Under the pieces are notes generated by a model, which was not told the origin of the DNA, did no database searches, and saw only the letters and a program-made list of their open reading frames with translations. From an uncultured Acetatifactor sp. (lineage in GTDB: Bacteria; Bacillota; Clostridia; Lachnospirales; Lachnospiraceae), in assembly GCA_934433135.1 (NCBI GenBank), contig CAKRZO010000002.1:186001-250000 (forward strand): DNA of 64,000 nt, in the 5' to 3' direction. This document shows, one piece after another, positions 7,167 to 15,163 of the stretch. The position numbers and the translations under genes are program-made. Positions within the stretch are counted from its first letter, which is position 1. Each line of letters opens with the position of its first letter.

Positions 7167-8465
7167 ATGAGAACAGAGGAACTGATTGTATATCGCGATT
7201 TTGAAGAAGGACAGCTTTTGCAGAATATGGCATGGCTGATGAGAAATTATGAAGAAAAAGAAACAAGGACACAGGCAAGGGATCGGTTTTATGTCTGCAT
7301 TCATCAGCTGATCGAGATGGCCGGGAAGTACGGATTTTACGGGAATCTCTGGCATTGCTACCTGGCGGATCTGTTGGTAAACAATGAAAACAGCTATTCC
7401 TGTTGCTGCGAGATGACAGGCCGGGCCGGCGGAACCATTCAGGATGCCGCGCTGCATGATATCGGAATTTTCAAAGAGCTGTATGATTTTGATTTTGGAC
7501 CGGTGATGAAGCAGCTGGATGTACCGGAGTTTGCACTGGTGCTTTGCTATCGCAGAGCCAGCCGGGAGAGCAAGGTGTATAATGAACGGATCTGCGAGAG
7601 AATCTGTGAATTGGCGGAAACGTTCCGGGAAGATACCACACCGGAGGGAATGCTGCAGACGCTGGCAGCATTTTACCGGGATTACGGTGTGGGGAAATTC
7701 GGTCTGCATAAGTCTTTCCGGGTGTCCCGTGATTCGGAAGGAGTCCATATCCGGCCGATTTTAAACATTGCACATGTTCACTTTGATGATTTGGTGGGAT
7801 ATGAGCTGCAGAAGAGTCTGCTGAAGGCCAATACGGATGCTTTTGTAAGCGGAAGAAGAGCCAATAACTGTCTTCTGTACGGGGACGCCGGAACCGGTAA
7901 ATCTTCCTGCATCAAGGCAATTGCCAATGAATATTATGACAGAGGGCTCAGAATCATTGAGGTCTATAAGCACCAGTTTCAGGATCTGAATGATGTAATC
8001 AGTCAGATTAAGAACCGGAATTACCGTTTTATTATCTATATGGATGACTTAAGCTTTGAAGAGTTTGAGATTGAATATAAATATCTGAAAGCGGTGATTG
8101 AAGGCGGTCTGGAAAAAAAGCCGGAAAACGTCCTGATTTATGCCACTTCCAACAGAAGACACCTGATCCGGGAAAATTACAGCGATAAGGAAGAAATCCG
8201 GGAAGATATGCATACAGGAGATACCGTTCAGGAAAAACTGTCATTGGTTGCCAGGTTCGGTGTGACAATTTATTTCGGTGCACCGGATAAAAAACAGTTT
8301 CAGCAAATTGTGGAAGAGCTGGCAGACAGACATCAGATTCAGGAGGAAAAAACGCTGCTTTTACAACAGGCGAATCGGTGGGAACTTACTCACGGCGGCC
8401 TGTCGGGGCGATGTGCACAGCAGTTTATCGATGATCTTCTGGGAAAACAGCCGGGAAAGGTCTGA
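7167..8465 (+). CDS. DUF815-family AAA ATPase
   Basis: A 432-aa cytosolic protein. The N-terminal 190 residues are helical and family-specific. The C-terminal AAA part begins DDLVGYELQK and has Walker A GDAGTGKS near residue 238, a Walker B-like FIIYMDDLSFEE near 290, and sensor-1 LIYATSNRRHL. The segment REDMHTGDTVQEKLSLVARF is characteristic of DUF815, a family related to the ClpX/DnaA-like ATPases whose cellular role is not established. There is no strong ribosome site upstream. It lies directly before ppx and ppk, all on one strand with short gaps, so it may be co-transcribed with polyphosphate genes. Confidence 0.85.
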   Translation: MRTEELIVYRDFEEGQLLQNMAWLMRNYEEKETRTQARDRFYVCIHQLIEMAGKYGFYGNLWHCYLADLLVNNENSYSCCCEMTGRAGGTIQDAALHDIGIFKELYDFDFGPVMKQLDVPEFALVLCYRRASRESKVYNERICERICELAETFREDTTPEGMLQTLAAFYRDYGVGKFGLHKSFRVSRDSEGVHIRPILNIAHVHFDDLVGYELQKSLLKANTDAFVSGRRANNCLLYGDAGTGKSSCIKAIANEYYDRGLRIIEVYKHQFQDLNDVISQIKNRNYRFIIYMDDLSFEEFEIEYKYLKAVIEGGLEKKPENVLIYATSNRRHLIRENYSDKEEIREDMHTGDTVQEKLSLVARFGVTIYFGAPDKKQFQQIVEELADRHQIQEEKTLLLQQANRWELTHGGLSGRCAQQFIDDLLGKQPGKV

Positions 8466-8504
8466 ATCATTACACAAAACTAAGAAAAAGGAACGGAGTA
8501 AGAA

Positions 8505-10040
8505 ATGGGAGTCAAAACGTTTGCGGCAATCGATGTGGGAAGCTTTGAGCTTGTCATGAAGGTTTTTGAATTTGCCGGAAAGAATAAAATCAGGGAAATC
8601 GATACGATTACCAGACGGCTGGATTTGGGAAGCGATACCTACGGCGGAGGTAAAATCAGTCCGTTAAAATTTGACGAGCTGTGCAGAACCTTAAAAGAGT
8701 TTGCCGCCATTATGAAAATGTATAAGGCAGATGCCTATAAGGCTTACGGCACAAGTGCCATTCGGGAAGTCAGCAATACGGAGATCATTCTGGATCAGAT
8801 TGCGCAAAGGACAGGAATAAAGCTGGAAGTATTAAGTAACTCGGAGCAAAGATTTCTGGATTATAAATCTATCGCTTCCAGGGGAGAGATTTTCGGCAAA
8901 ATTATCGAAGACAAGACGGCAATCGTAGATATCGGCGGGGGAAGCATTCAGATTTCTTTATTCGAAAATGATACGCTGGCAGCCACGCAGAATCTGCGCC
9001 TTGGTGTGTTGAGAGTGCAGGAGCGGCTGAATCATCTGAACGTGGGAAGCATGAAGATGGATGAGCTGGTGGATGAAATGACCACAGCCCAGTTGTCTGT
9101 TTTTAAGAAAATGTACCTGAAGGATCATACCATTAAAAATATCATTGTGGTAGATGATTATCTGTCGCCCTGGGCGGTAAAGATGGCAGACTCAGATGCC
9201 CACAAGGCAGTGGCCGCCAAGGAAAGGTACGAAGAGCTGATGGCCAGACTGCATACCAGTTCCAATTATGAAGTGGCGCAGCTGATGGATATTCCGGAGG
9301 AAAAAGCAGCTCTTGCCCGTATCAGCGCCGTCATTTTGAGGCGGATTGTGGAAGAAACCGGTGCGGAGAGAATCTGGGCGCCGGGTGTGACGCTGTGCGA
9401 CGGCATTGCTTATGAATACGCCCAGCAGCAGAAGCTTTTAACCGGAGAGCATGATTTTGAAAAAGACATTCTTGCTTGTGCCCTAAATATCAGCAAGCGG
9501 TATATGGGAAGCCGTAGAAGGGCTGAGACGCTGGAAAAGATAGCGCTTACTATTTTTGACAGCATGAAGAAGGTTCACGGACTGGGAAAAAGAGAAAGGC
9601 TGTATCTGCAGCTGGCCACTGTTCTGCATGACTGCGGAAAATACATCAGCATGGTAAATATGGGAGAGACTTCCTATAATATCATCATGGCTACGGAAAT
9701 GATCGGACTGTCCCACCGGGAGAGGGAGATAGTTGCCAATATCGTTCGTTATAATCACAGCGAGTTTGCGTACGAGGAGCAGCTGCGGATGACGGATCAG
9801 GCGGCTTATCTGACAGTGGCAAAGCTGACGGCGATCTTACGCCTTACTAACAGCCTGGACCGCAGTCATAAGCAGAAAATGAAGGGTGTGAAGGCAAGAT
9901 TAGAGGAACATTGCCTGATTCTTACCGCAGAGACCATGGAGGATATCACTCTGGAAAAAGGATTTTTTGAGGAGCGGGCAGATTTCTTCCAGGAAGTATT
10001 CGGGATTCGGCCGGTTTTAAAACAGCGTAAGAGTTTTTAA
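8505..10040 (+). CDS. ppx: Exopolyphosphatase / pppGpp phosphatase (Ppx/GppA) with C-terminal HD domain
   Basis: 511 aa. The N-terminal sugar-kinase/Hsp70-like fold has AAIDVGSFELVMKVFE, AYGTSAIREVSN, SNSEQRF (in place of the typical GEEEAR) and AIVDIGGGSIQISLF, the phosphate and metal site. The C-terminal third has the HD-like core ATVLHDCGKYISMVN followed by IVRYNH, as in long Ppx proteins. Known role: stepwise release of phosphate from polyphosphate and/or hydrolysis of pppGpp. It lies 14 bp ahead of the ppk ORF and opposes its reaction, a common pairing. GGAG is placed well before ATG 8505. Confidence 0.92.
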   Translation: MGVKTFAAIDVGSFELVMKVFEFAGKNKIREIDTITRRLDLGSDTYGGGKISPLKFDELCRTLKEFAAIMKMYKADAYKAYGTSAIREVSNTEIILDQIAQRTGIKLEVLSNSEQRFLDYKSIASRGEIFGKIIEDKTAIVDIGGGSIQISLFENDTLAATQNLRLGVLRVQERLNHLNVGSMKMDELVDEMTTAQLSVFKKMYLKDHTIKNIIVVDDYLSPWAVKMADSDAHKAVAAKERYEELMARLHTSSNYEVAQLMDIPEEKAALARISAVILRRIVEETGAERIWAPGVTLCDGIAYEYAQQQKLLTGEHDFEKDILACALNISKRYMGSRRRAETLEKIALTIFDSMKKVHGLGKRERLYLQLATVLHDCGKYISMVNMGETSYNIIMATEMIGLSHREREIVANIVRYNHSEFAYEEQLRMTDQAAYLTVAKLTAILRLTNSLDRSHKQKMKGVKARLEEHCLILTAETMEDITLEKGFFEERADFFQEVFGIRPVLKQRKSF

Positions 10041-10066
10041 AAAATTTTTTCGGAATGGAGAGTTGT

Positions 10067-12196
10067 ATGGAACAGAAAGATTACAGAAACCCACAGTATT
10101 ATACCAATCGGGAATTAAGCTGGGTTTTGTTTAATCACAGAGTATTAAGCGAGGCTATGGATAAGTCCATCCCTTTAATGGAAAGACTGAAATTTTTAAG
10201 CATTACTTCTTCCAATCTGGATGAATTTTTTATGGTCAGAGTCGCTTCTTTAAAGGATATGGTGAATGCGGGATATCATAAAAAGGACATTGCCGGATTG
10301 ACGGCTGCCCAGCAGTTGAAGCTTTTGGACGGAGCGATTCACGAGCTGACCGATCTGCAGTATCATACCTACCAGTCCTTATTGGGGCAGCTGAAGAAAA
10401 ATGGTTTGTACGTGGTTACAAAACATGAAGAACTTACTGACCGGGAAGCTCTTTATGTGGACCGGTATTTTGAGGAAAACGTTTATCCGGTGCTGACGCC
10501 TATGGCAGTGGATTCTTCCAGGCCATTTCCGTTAATCCGGAATAAAACACTGAATATCGGCGCTCTGATGCGTAAAAAGAACGGAAAAGATTTAGACTTT
10601 GCTACCGTGCAGGTTCCCAGTGTACTTTCCAGGGTCGTGGAACTGCCGGAGGAAGGAAACCTTCGTAAGGTCATATTACTGGAAGAAGTGATTGAAAGAA
10701 ATATTCAGAAGCTTTTCCTGAATTATGAGATCATTTGTGCCTGTCCGTTCCGGATTATGCGGAACGCGGATCTGACCATTGAGGAGGATGAAGCGGAAGA
10801 TCTGCTGAAAGAAATCCAGAAGCAGTTAAAAAAGCGTCAATGGGGAGAAGTCATTCGTCTGGAAGTGGAAGCGGGAATGAACAAGAACCTCTTAAAGAGG
10901 ATCAAAAAGGAGTTCGGACTGGAAGAACAGGGAATTTATGAGATCAACGGACCGCTGGATCTTTCGTTTCTGATGAAGATTTACGGTCTGAAAGGCTTTT
11001 CCCATTTGAAGACTCCGGGTTATGAACCCTGTCAGGTTCCGGCGCTTCCGGCAGGTTGCGATGTTTTTGAACAGATCCGGAAAGGAGACATTCTTCTTCA
11101 TCATCCGTACCAAAGCTTTGATCCGGTGGTGGAACTGGTAAGACAGGCGTCCAAAGACCCGCAGGTACTGGCGATTAAGCAGACGCTTTACCGGGTAAGC
11201 GGCAATTCCCCGATTATCGCAGCGCTGGCGCAGGCAGCGGAAAACGGCAAACAGGTGTCGGTACTGGTGGAATTAAAGGCACGTTTTGATGAAGAAAACA
11301 ATATTGTCTGGGCACGCATGCTGGAAAAGGCGGGCTGCCACGTGATTTACGGTCTGGTGGGATTAAAGACCCACAGTAAGATTACCCTGGTGGTGCGCAG
11401 GGAAGAGGATGGAATCCGGCGGTATGTGCATCTGGCTACCGGTAACTATAACGATGCCACGGCCAGAATTTATACGGATATCGGTATGATGACCTGTTCG
11501 GAAACCATTGGTGAGGATGCCACGGCAGTCTTTAATATGTTGTCCGGATATTCGGAACCGCTTAAGTGGAACAAGCTTTCTTTGGCACCGTTATGGCTGA
11601 AGGATCGTTTCCTGTATCTGATCAGGCGGGAAGCCAAATATGCTTTGGAGGGAAAGAAAGGCAGGATCATTGCCAAGATGAACTCCCTTTGCGATCCGGA
11701 TATTATTGCCGCTTTGTATGAAGCAAGCAGCGCCGGAGTGTCCATTGACCTGATTGTAAGAGGCATCTGCTGCCTGAAAGTGGGAATCCCGGGAGTCAGC
11801 GAAAATATCCGCGTGCGTTCCATTGTGGGAAATTTCCTGGAGCACAGCCGTATTTTTTATTTTGAAAACGACGAACATTATGAAATTTATTGCAGCAGCG
11901 CAGACTGGATGCCGAGAAATCTGGAACGAAGAGTAGAGATTCTGTTCCCGGTGGAAAAAGAAGAGTTAAAGGAAGAACTGCTTCATATTCTGCAGAATCA
12001 GTTGAAAGATACGGTAAAAGCGCATCTTCTGACCGCGGAGGGCAGTTACCGGAAAGTTGATAAGCGGGGAAAAGAAATCTTTAATTCTCAGGAAGCTTTC
12101 TGCAGGGAGGCAAAGGAACTGTTCGGCAGGCAGCAGGAGGATACACCGGAAAAAAGCCGGGTGTTTACACCGGAAATCCATCATGAAGGAGAGTAA
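10067..12196 (+). CDS. ppk1: Polyphosphate kinase 1
   Basis: About 709 aa. It transfers the ATP gamma phosphate to inorganic polyphosphate. All four PPK1 domains are recognisable: N-terminal YTNRELSWVLFNHRVL; head-domain VYPVLTPMAVDSSRPFP; the first phospholipase-D-like domain with VHLATGNYNDATARIYTD, which holds the autophosphorylated His; and THSKITLVVR. The C-terminal HSRIFYF and SSADWMPRNLERRVE complete it. ATG 10067 is chosen because GGAG lies 6 bases upstream of it; ATG 10055 lacks a site. It follows ppx closely. Confidence 0.96.
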   Translation: MEQKDYRNPQYYTNRELSWVLFNHRVLSEAMDKSIPLMERLKFLSITSSNLDEFFMVRVASLKDMVNAGYHKKDIAGLTAAQQLKLLDGAIHELTDLQYHTYQSLLGQLKKNGLYVVTKHEELTDREALYVDRYFEENVYPVLTPMAVDSSRPFPLIRNKTLNIGALMRKKNGKDLDFATVQVPSVLSRVVELPEEGNLRKVILLEEVIERNIQKLFLNYEIICACPFRIMRNADLTIEEDEAEDLLKEIQKQLKKRQWGEVIRLEVEAGMNKNLLKRIKKEFGLEEQGIYEINGPLDLSFLMKIYGLKGFSHLKTPGYEPCQVPALPAGCDVFEQIRKGDILLHHPYQSFDPVVELVRQASKDPQVLAIKQTLYRVSGNSPIIAALAQAAENGKQVSVLVELKARFDEENNIVWARMLEKAGCHVIYGLVGLKTHSKITLVVRREEDGIRRYVHLATGNYNDATARIYTDIGMMTCSETIGEDATAVFNMLSGYSEPLKWNKLSLAPLWLKDRFLYLIRREAKYALEGKKGRIIAKMNSLCDPDIIAALYEASSAGVSIDLIVRGICCLKVGIPGVSENIRVRSIVGNFLEHSRIFYFENDEHYEIYCSSADWMPRNLERRVEILFPVEKEELKEELLHILQNQLKDTVKAHLLTAEGSYRKVDKRGKEIFNSQEAFCREAKELFGRQQEDTPEKSRVFTPEIHHEGE

Positions 12197-12277
12197 ACGA
12201 TAAGGTTTACCAAAAGGAAGCTGCAATAACACAAGGAAAAATATAACGATACAAGGAAACAGGAAAAGAGGAAAGCT

Positions 12278-12904
12278 ATGAAAATGATTCTGGCATCGGC
12301 TTCTCCCAGGCGAAAAGAGCTTCTTGAACAGATCGGTTTCTCTTTTCAGGTTAAGGTCAGTACAGGCGAAGAAAAAATAACCGAAAAGGATCCGGGAAAA
12401 GCGGTGGAAGAGCTTGCTTTGCAAAAGGCTTTGCAGGTAAGGGAGCAAAGAAAAAAGGAAAGACCGGAAGAAAGAGCGAAAGAGGAAGGAATGGAAATCG
12501 TTATCGGCGCGGATACGGTAGTGGTTTATGAAGGACAGATTCTGGGAAAACCCAAAAGCAGGGAAAACGCTGTCCGTATGCTTACCATGCTGCAGGGAAA
12601 GACACATGAAGTCTATACCGGAGTAGCGATCTGCACGGAGGAAGACGACGGAAAAGGAAAGACTTTTCACGAAAAGTCAAAAGTGACTTTCTATCCTATG
12701 ACGCAGGAAGAAATTCAGTGGTATGTAGATTCCGAAGAACCTATGGATAAGGCAGGCGCTTACGGAATTCAGGGACTGGGCGCCAGATATATCGAACGGA
12801 TCGAAGGAGACTATAATACGGTAGTCGGACTTCCCGTGGGAAGACTTTATCAGGAATTGCAGGCAATGACTGACCACTGTGCACGAGAACAGAAAAGAGG
12901 ATAG
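12278..12904 (+). CDS. maf: Maf-family nucleoside triphosphate pyrophosphatase
   Basis: A 208-aa Maf/Ham1-like house-cleaning enzyme that hydrolyses non-canonical or modified NTPs to NMP and PPi. Motifs are ILASASPRRKELL at the N-terminus, VIGADTVVVYEG with the catalytic Asp, LGKPKSRENAVRML, and DKAGAYGIQGLG near the C-terminus. An insert rich in Lys/Arg/Glu (residues about 50-70) precedes the GADT strand. The gene ends two bases before the next start, so it is translationally close to the HAD phosphatase. Probably part of the ppx-ppk run. Confidence 0.94.
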   Translation: MKMILASASPRRKELLEQIGFSFQVKVSTGEEKITEKDPGKAVEELALQKALQVREQRKKERPEERAKEEGMEIVIGADTVVVYEGQILGKPKSRENAVRMLTMLQGKTHEVYTGVAICTEEDDGKGKTFHEKSKVTFYPMTQEEIQWYVDSEEPMDKAGAYGIQGLGARYIERIEGDYNTVVGLPVGRLYQELQAMTDHCAREQKRG

Positions 12905-12906
12905 GT

Positions 12907-13560
12907 ATGAAAAAAGCAGTTATATTTGACCTGGACGGAACACTTTCCGATTCCCTGGCCAGTATTAAATATTGTGCGGATATGGCGGTAGCGCCCTTTG
13001 GATGCGGACCGTTTTCCGCGGAAGAATACAAGTATTTTGTAGGAGAAGGAGCCGCAAAGCTGATTGAAAGATGCCTTCGGGCAGGAGGAGATACCGGATT
13101 GGTGCATTTTAAAGAGGCGTTTGCTCTTTACCAGGGAATTTTCAGAGAACATTGTATGTACCAGGTAAAGCCTTATGAAGGAATACCGGAACTTTTAAAA
13201 CAGCTGAAGGACATGGGGATTAAAATCGCGGTTCTGTCCAACAAGCCTCATGAAGAGACGAAGATGGTAATTCATACGCTTTTCGGAGAAGGCTGCTTTG
13301 ATATCGTACAGGGGCAGATAGAAGGTGTTCCCATCAAACCGGATCCGGAGGGAGCACGAAGGATTCTGAAAGCGTTTGCCGTGGAAGCAAAGGATACGCT
13401 CTATCTGGGAGATACGGCAACCGATATGAAGACCGGAAAGAGCCTGGGTGCTTTTACCGTAGGAGCGCTCTGGGGATTCCGGACCCGACAGGAACTTGAG
13501 GAAAATCATGCGGATGCAATCATTGCGCATCCTTTAGAGCTCTTGGAGTTTGTAGGATAA
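12907..13560 (+). CDS. HAD-superfamily phosphatase, phosphoglycolate phosphatase-like
   Basis: A 217-aa HAD class I phosphatase. Motif I is FDLDGTLSDS near residue 7, with the nucleophile and acid Asp pair. An alpha-helical cap follows. Motif II is IAVLSNKPH, motif III Lys is in IKPDPEGA, and motif IV is YLGDTATDM. The family removes phosphate from phosphoglycolate, pyrophosphate or nucleotides; the substrate is not predictable here. Being next to maf and ppk it may handle released pyrophosphate or nucleotides (inference). Its last 15 codons recur in decayed form just downstream at 13568-13622. Confidence 0.9.
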   Translation: MKKAVIFDLDGTLSDSLASIKYCADMAVAPFGCGPFSAEEYKYFVGEGAAKLIERCLRAGGDTGLVHFKEAFALYQGIFREHCMYQVKPYEGIPELLKQLKDMGIKIAVLSNKPHEETKMVIHTLFGEGCFDIVQGQIEGVPIKPDPEGARRILKAFAVEAKDTLYLGDTATDMKTGKSLGAFTVGALWGFRTRQELEENHADAIIAHPLELLEFVG

Positions 13561-13567
13561 CGTTTAT

Positions 13568-13622
13568 GCAGGTGCAACCAATCATTGCGCACCCCACAGA
13601 GCTGCTTGCGTTTGCGGAATGA
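13568..13622 (+). pseudogene. Decayed duplicate of the HAD phosphatase 3' end
   Basis: Reading from 13578 gives QPIIAHPTELLAFAE-stop, parallel to the DAIIAHPLELLEFVG-stop end of the upstream gene. Upstream of this a 4-base insertion (ACCA) after GCAGGTGCA breaks the frame relative to GCGGATGCA in the intact copy. It is the remnant of a tandem duplication or of a lost paralogous gene. Confidence 0.7.
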
Positions 13623-13738
13623 TGTTTCAAGGCGGGTGCAGCCGAACGGTGAGGGTATTTGGGGGAATACTGTGCATACTGCCTGAAAATCTCCGGGATT
13701 TTGTGCCAAATTTCAGGAAAGAAATGGCACGTAACCCC

Positions 13739-13767
13739 TTGACGAATGAGGGCAATGTTACTATGAT
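13739..13767 (+). promoter_or_regulatory. SigA-type promoter for small acidic protein gene
   Basis: TTGACG (13739-13744), 17-bp spacer, TATGAT (13762-13767), followed by an AGGAGG ribosome site and the gene at 13807. Confidence 0.8.
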
Positions 13768-13806
13768 AGATACGGACAAAAATCATAAGAAAAAGGAGGA
13801 AGAACG

Positions 13807-14070
13807 ATGCACGAGTATGATGAAGCGGTGCTGAACTGTTTTCTGGAAAACCAATTGCAGCTCTTTCCGGAGAAAGTAGCTGAGAATCCGGAAGCCGCTG
13901 AAAGTTTTCTGGAAGATTGCATGGCAGTGGTAGTGGATTCCGTGGAAGAAGTAATTGCTTTCTTTGAAGAAGAAGGAATTGACATGGAAGGCGCCGATGA
14001 GGACGAGATTCTGGAAGCAGAGGAAGTATTTGATATCGGTGACGGCAGATATCTGATTGTAGAAGGTTAA
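13807..14070 (+). CDS. Small acidic protein, function unknown
   Basis: 87 aa, very rich in Glu and Asp, with an estimated strong negative charge and no membrane segment. The sequence begins MHEYDEAVLNCFLENQLQLF, carries two acidic helical stretches, and ends with a hydrophobic DGRYLIVEG. A consensus promoter and AGGAGG indicate real expression. I believe similar small proteins occur in other Lachnospiraceae but cannot name a domain. It stands alone between two transcription units. Confidence 0.75.
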   Translation: MHEYDEAVLNCFLENQLQLFPEKVAENPEAAESFLEDCMAVVVDSVEEVIAFFEEEGIDMEGADEDEILEAEEVFDIGDGRYLIVEG

Positions 14071-14104
14071 GAAGCAGGGGCGGCGTAGAAGAACGATCGG
14101 ATAC

Positions 14105-14119
14105 GCAGCGGTTCAGACA
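14105..14119 (+). repeat. 15-bp repeat GCAGCGGTTCAGACA, fragment of the palindromic element end
   Basis: Identical to 36961-36975 over 15 bases and sharing GTTCAGAC with the terminal repeat of the element at 5728-5892. Confidence 0.5.
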
Positions 14120-14145
14120 CGTCATCCACAAAATAAAAAGATGAT

Positions 14146-14202
14146 AAAAAGGGATATTGCCTTTGGACGAAACAAGTTCGTAAGAAGGCGATATCCCTTT
14201 TT
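14146..14202. terminator. Bidirectional terminator between acidic-protein gene and PHP gene
   Basis: AAAAAGGGATATTGCC (14146-14161) pairs with GGCGATATCCCTTTTT (14187-14202) with one G-T pair. The inner arm contains ACGAA..TTCGT. A- and T-runs at both ends suit termination of both convergent genes. The rest of 14071-14278 shows nothing else. Confidence 0.85.
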
Positions 14203-14278
14203 CATGATTTGCGCATTCATGCTTGGATTGTGTGTGGTACAGCCTGAGAATCTTCGGCAGCCCATTTATATCCCGGCA

Positions 14279-15163
14279 TCATAAATCCCGCTCGGCAAGG
14301 AGATCCTCCAGGACTTTTCGCGGCACCGCTAATTTCCCGTAGCCGCAGCCTAAGTCAAGTCCGGGCTTGTTGGCACCGTGGAAATCCGATCCGCCGGAAG
14401 GAAGAAGACCATGTCTTGCCGCTAAAGCAGCCATTTGTCTGGTTTCGGAAGCACTGTAAGAGGAATACAGCACCTCCAGACCGGTCAGACCGGCAGCTGC
14501 GCATTCGGCAGTTAAGGTCTCCAAAGCCGCATCGCTCATACGGTACAGGACAGGATGCGCCAGAACGGCGATACCGCCTGCGTCCCGGATCAACGCAATT
14601 GCCTGTACGGGAGTGACTTTCTGCCTGGGAACAAAGCAGGGCGCTCGATCCCCAACATAACGGTCAAAGGCTTCTGGAAGACTTTTGACATAATGATGCT
14701 TCCATAAAAAATCTGCAAAGTGAGCTCTGGTAATGACACTGTCCAGATAGGAAGCCAGAAGCTCTTCATAGGAGATGGCAACTCCGGCATGATTCAGGAG
14801 AGCACACATTTTGCGGTTTCTTGTTTCCCTGGAATCCACAAATTCCTCCAGCTTTTTTACGAAGGCAGGATCCTTGTGATGAATGGCAAGACCCACAATA
14901 TGCACGTCTCTTCCCAGATACTCGGTGGATAATTCGATCCCCGGAATAATACGGGGAGGAATCAGTCCCTGTGTTTTTAAAAGAGCAGCCTGCTGCAAGG
15001 CTTCATCAATCCCCGCTATGGTGTCATGATCCGTCAGGGCAAAGGCGAAAAGCCCCTTTTCCATGGCGTAATTTACCAGCTGCTCGGGGGAGTATGTGCC
15101 ATCCGAACGAGTGGAGTGGACATGCAGGTCTACAACAGCAGTTACGGTATTTTCAGAATTCAA
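14279..15163 (-). CDS. PHP-domain metal-dependent phosphoesterase (RNase AM / nucleoside bisphosphatase-like)
   Basis: 294 aa. The PHP metal motifs are in order: VDLHVHSTRSDG at the N-terminus, LTDHDTIAG, IPGIELSTEY, DVHIVGL, AHPVLYR and GSDFHGANK near the C-terminus. The family hydrolyses 3',5'-nucleoside bisphosphates or trims RNA 5' ends; the exact substrate here is inferred. The start is TTG 15163, inside the ABC-F stop (AATTGAATT), with AGAGG 7 bases upstream. No in-frame ATG precedes the first catalytic histidines. Translational coupling with the ABC-F gene is likely. Confidence 0.88.
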   Translation of the reverse strand: MNSENTVTAVVDLHVHSTRSDGTYSPEQLVNYAMEKGLFAFALTDHDTIAGIDEALQQAALLKTQGLIPPRIIPGIELSTEYLGRDVHIVGLAIHHKDPAFVKKLEEFVDSRETRNRKMCALLNHAGVAISYEELLASYLDSVITRAHFADFLWKHHYVKSLPEAFDRYVGDRAPCFVPRQKVTPVQAIALIRDAGGIAVLAHPVLYRMSDAALETLTAECAAAGLTGLEVLYSSYSASETRQMAALAARHGLLPSGGSDFHGANKPGLDLGCGYGKLAVPRKVLEDLLAERDL

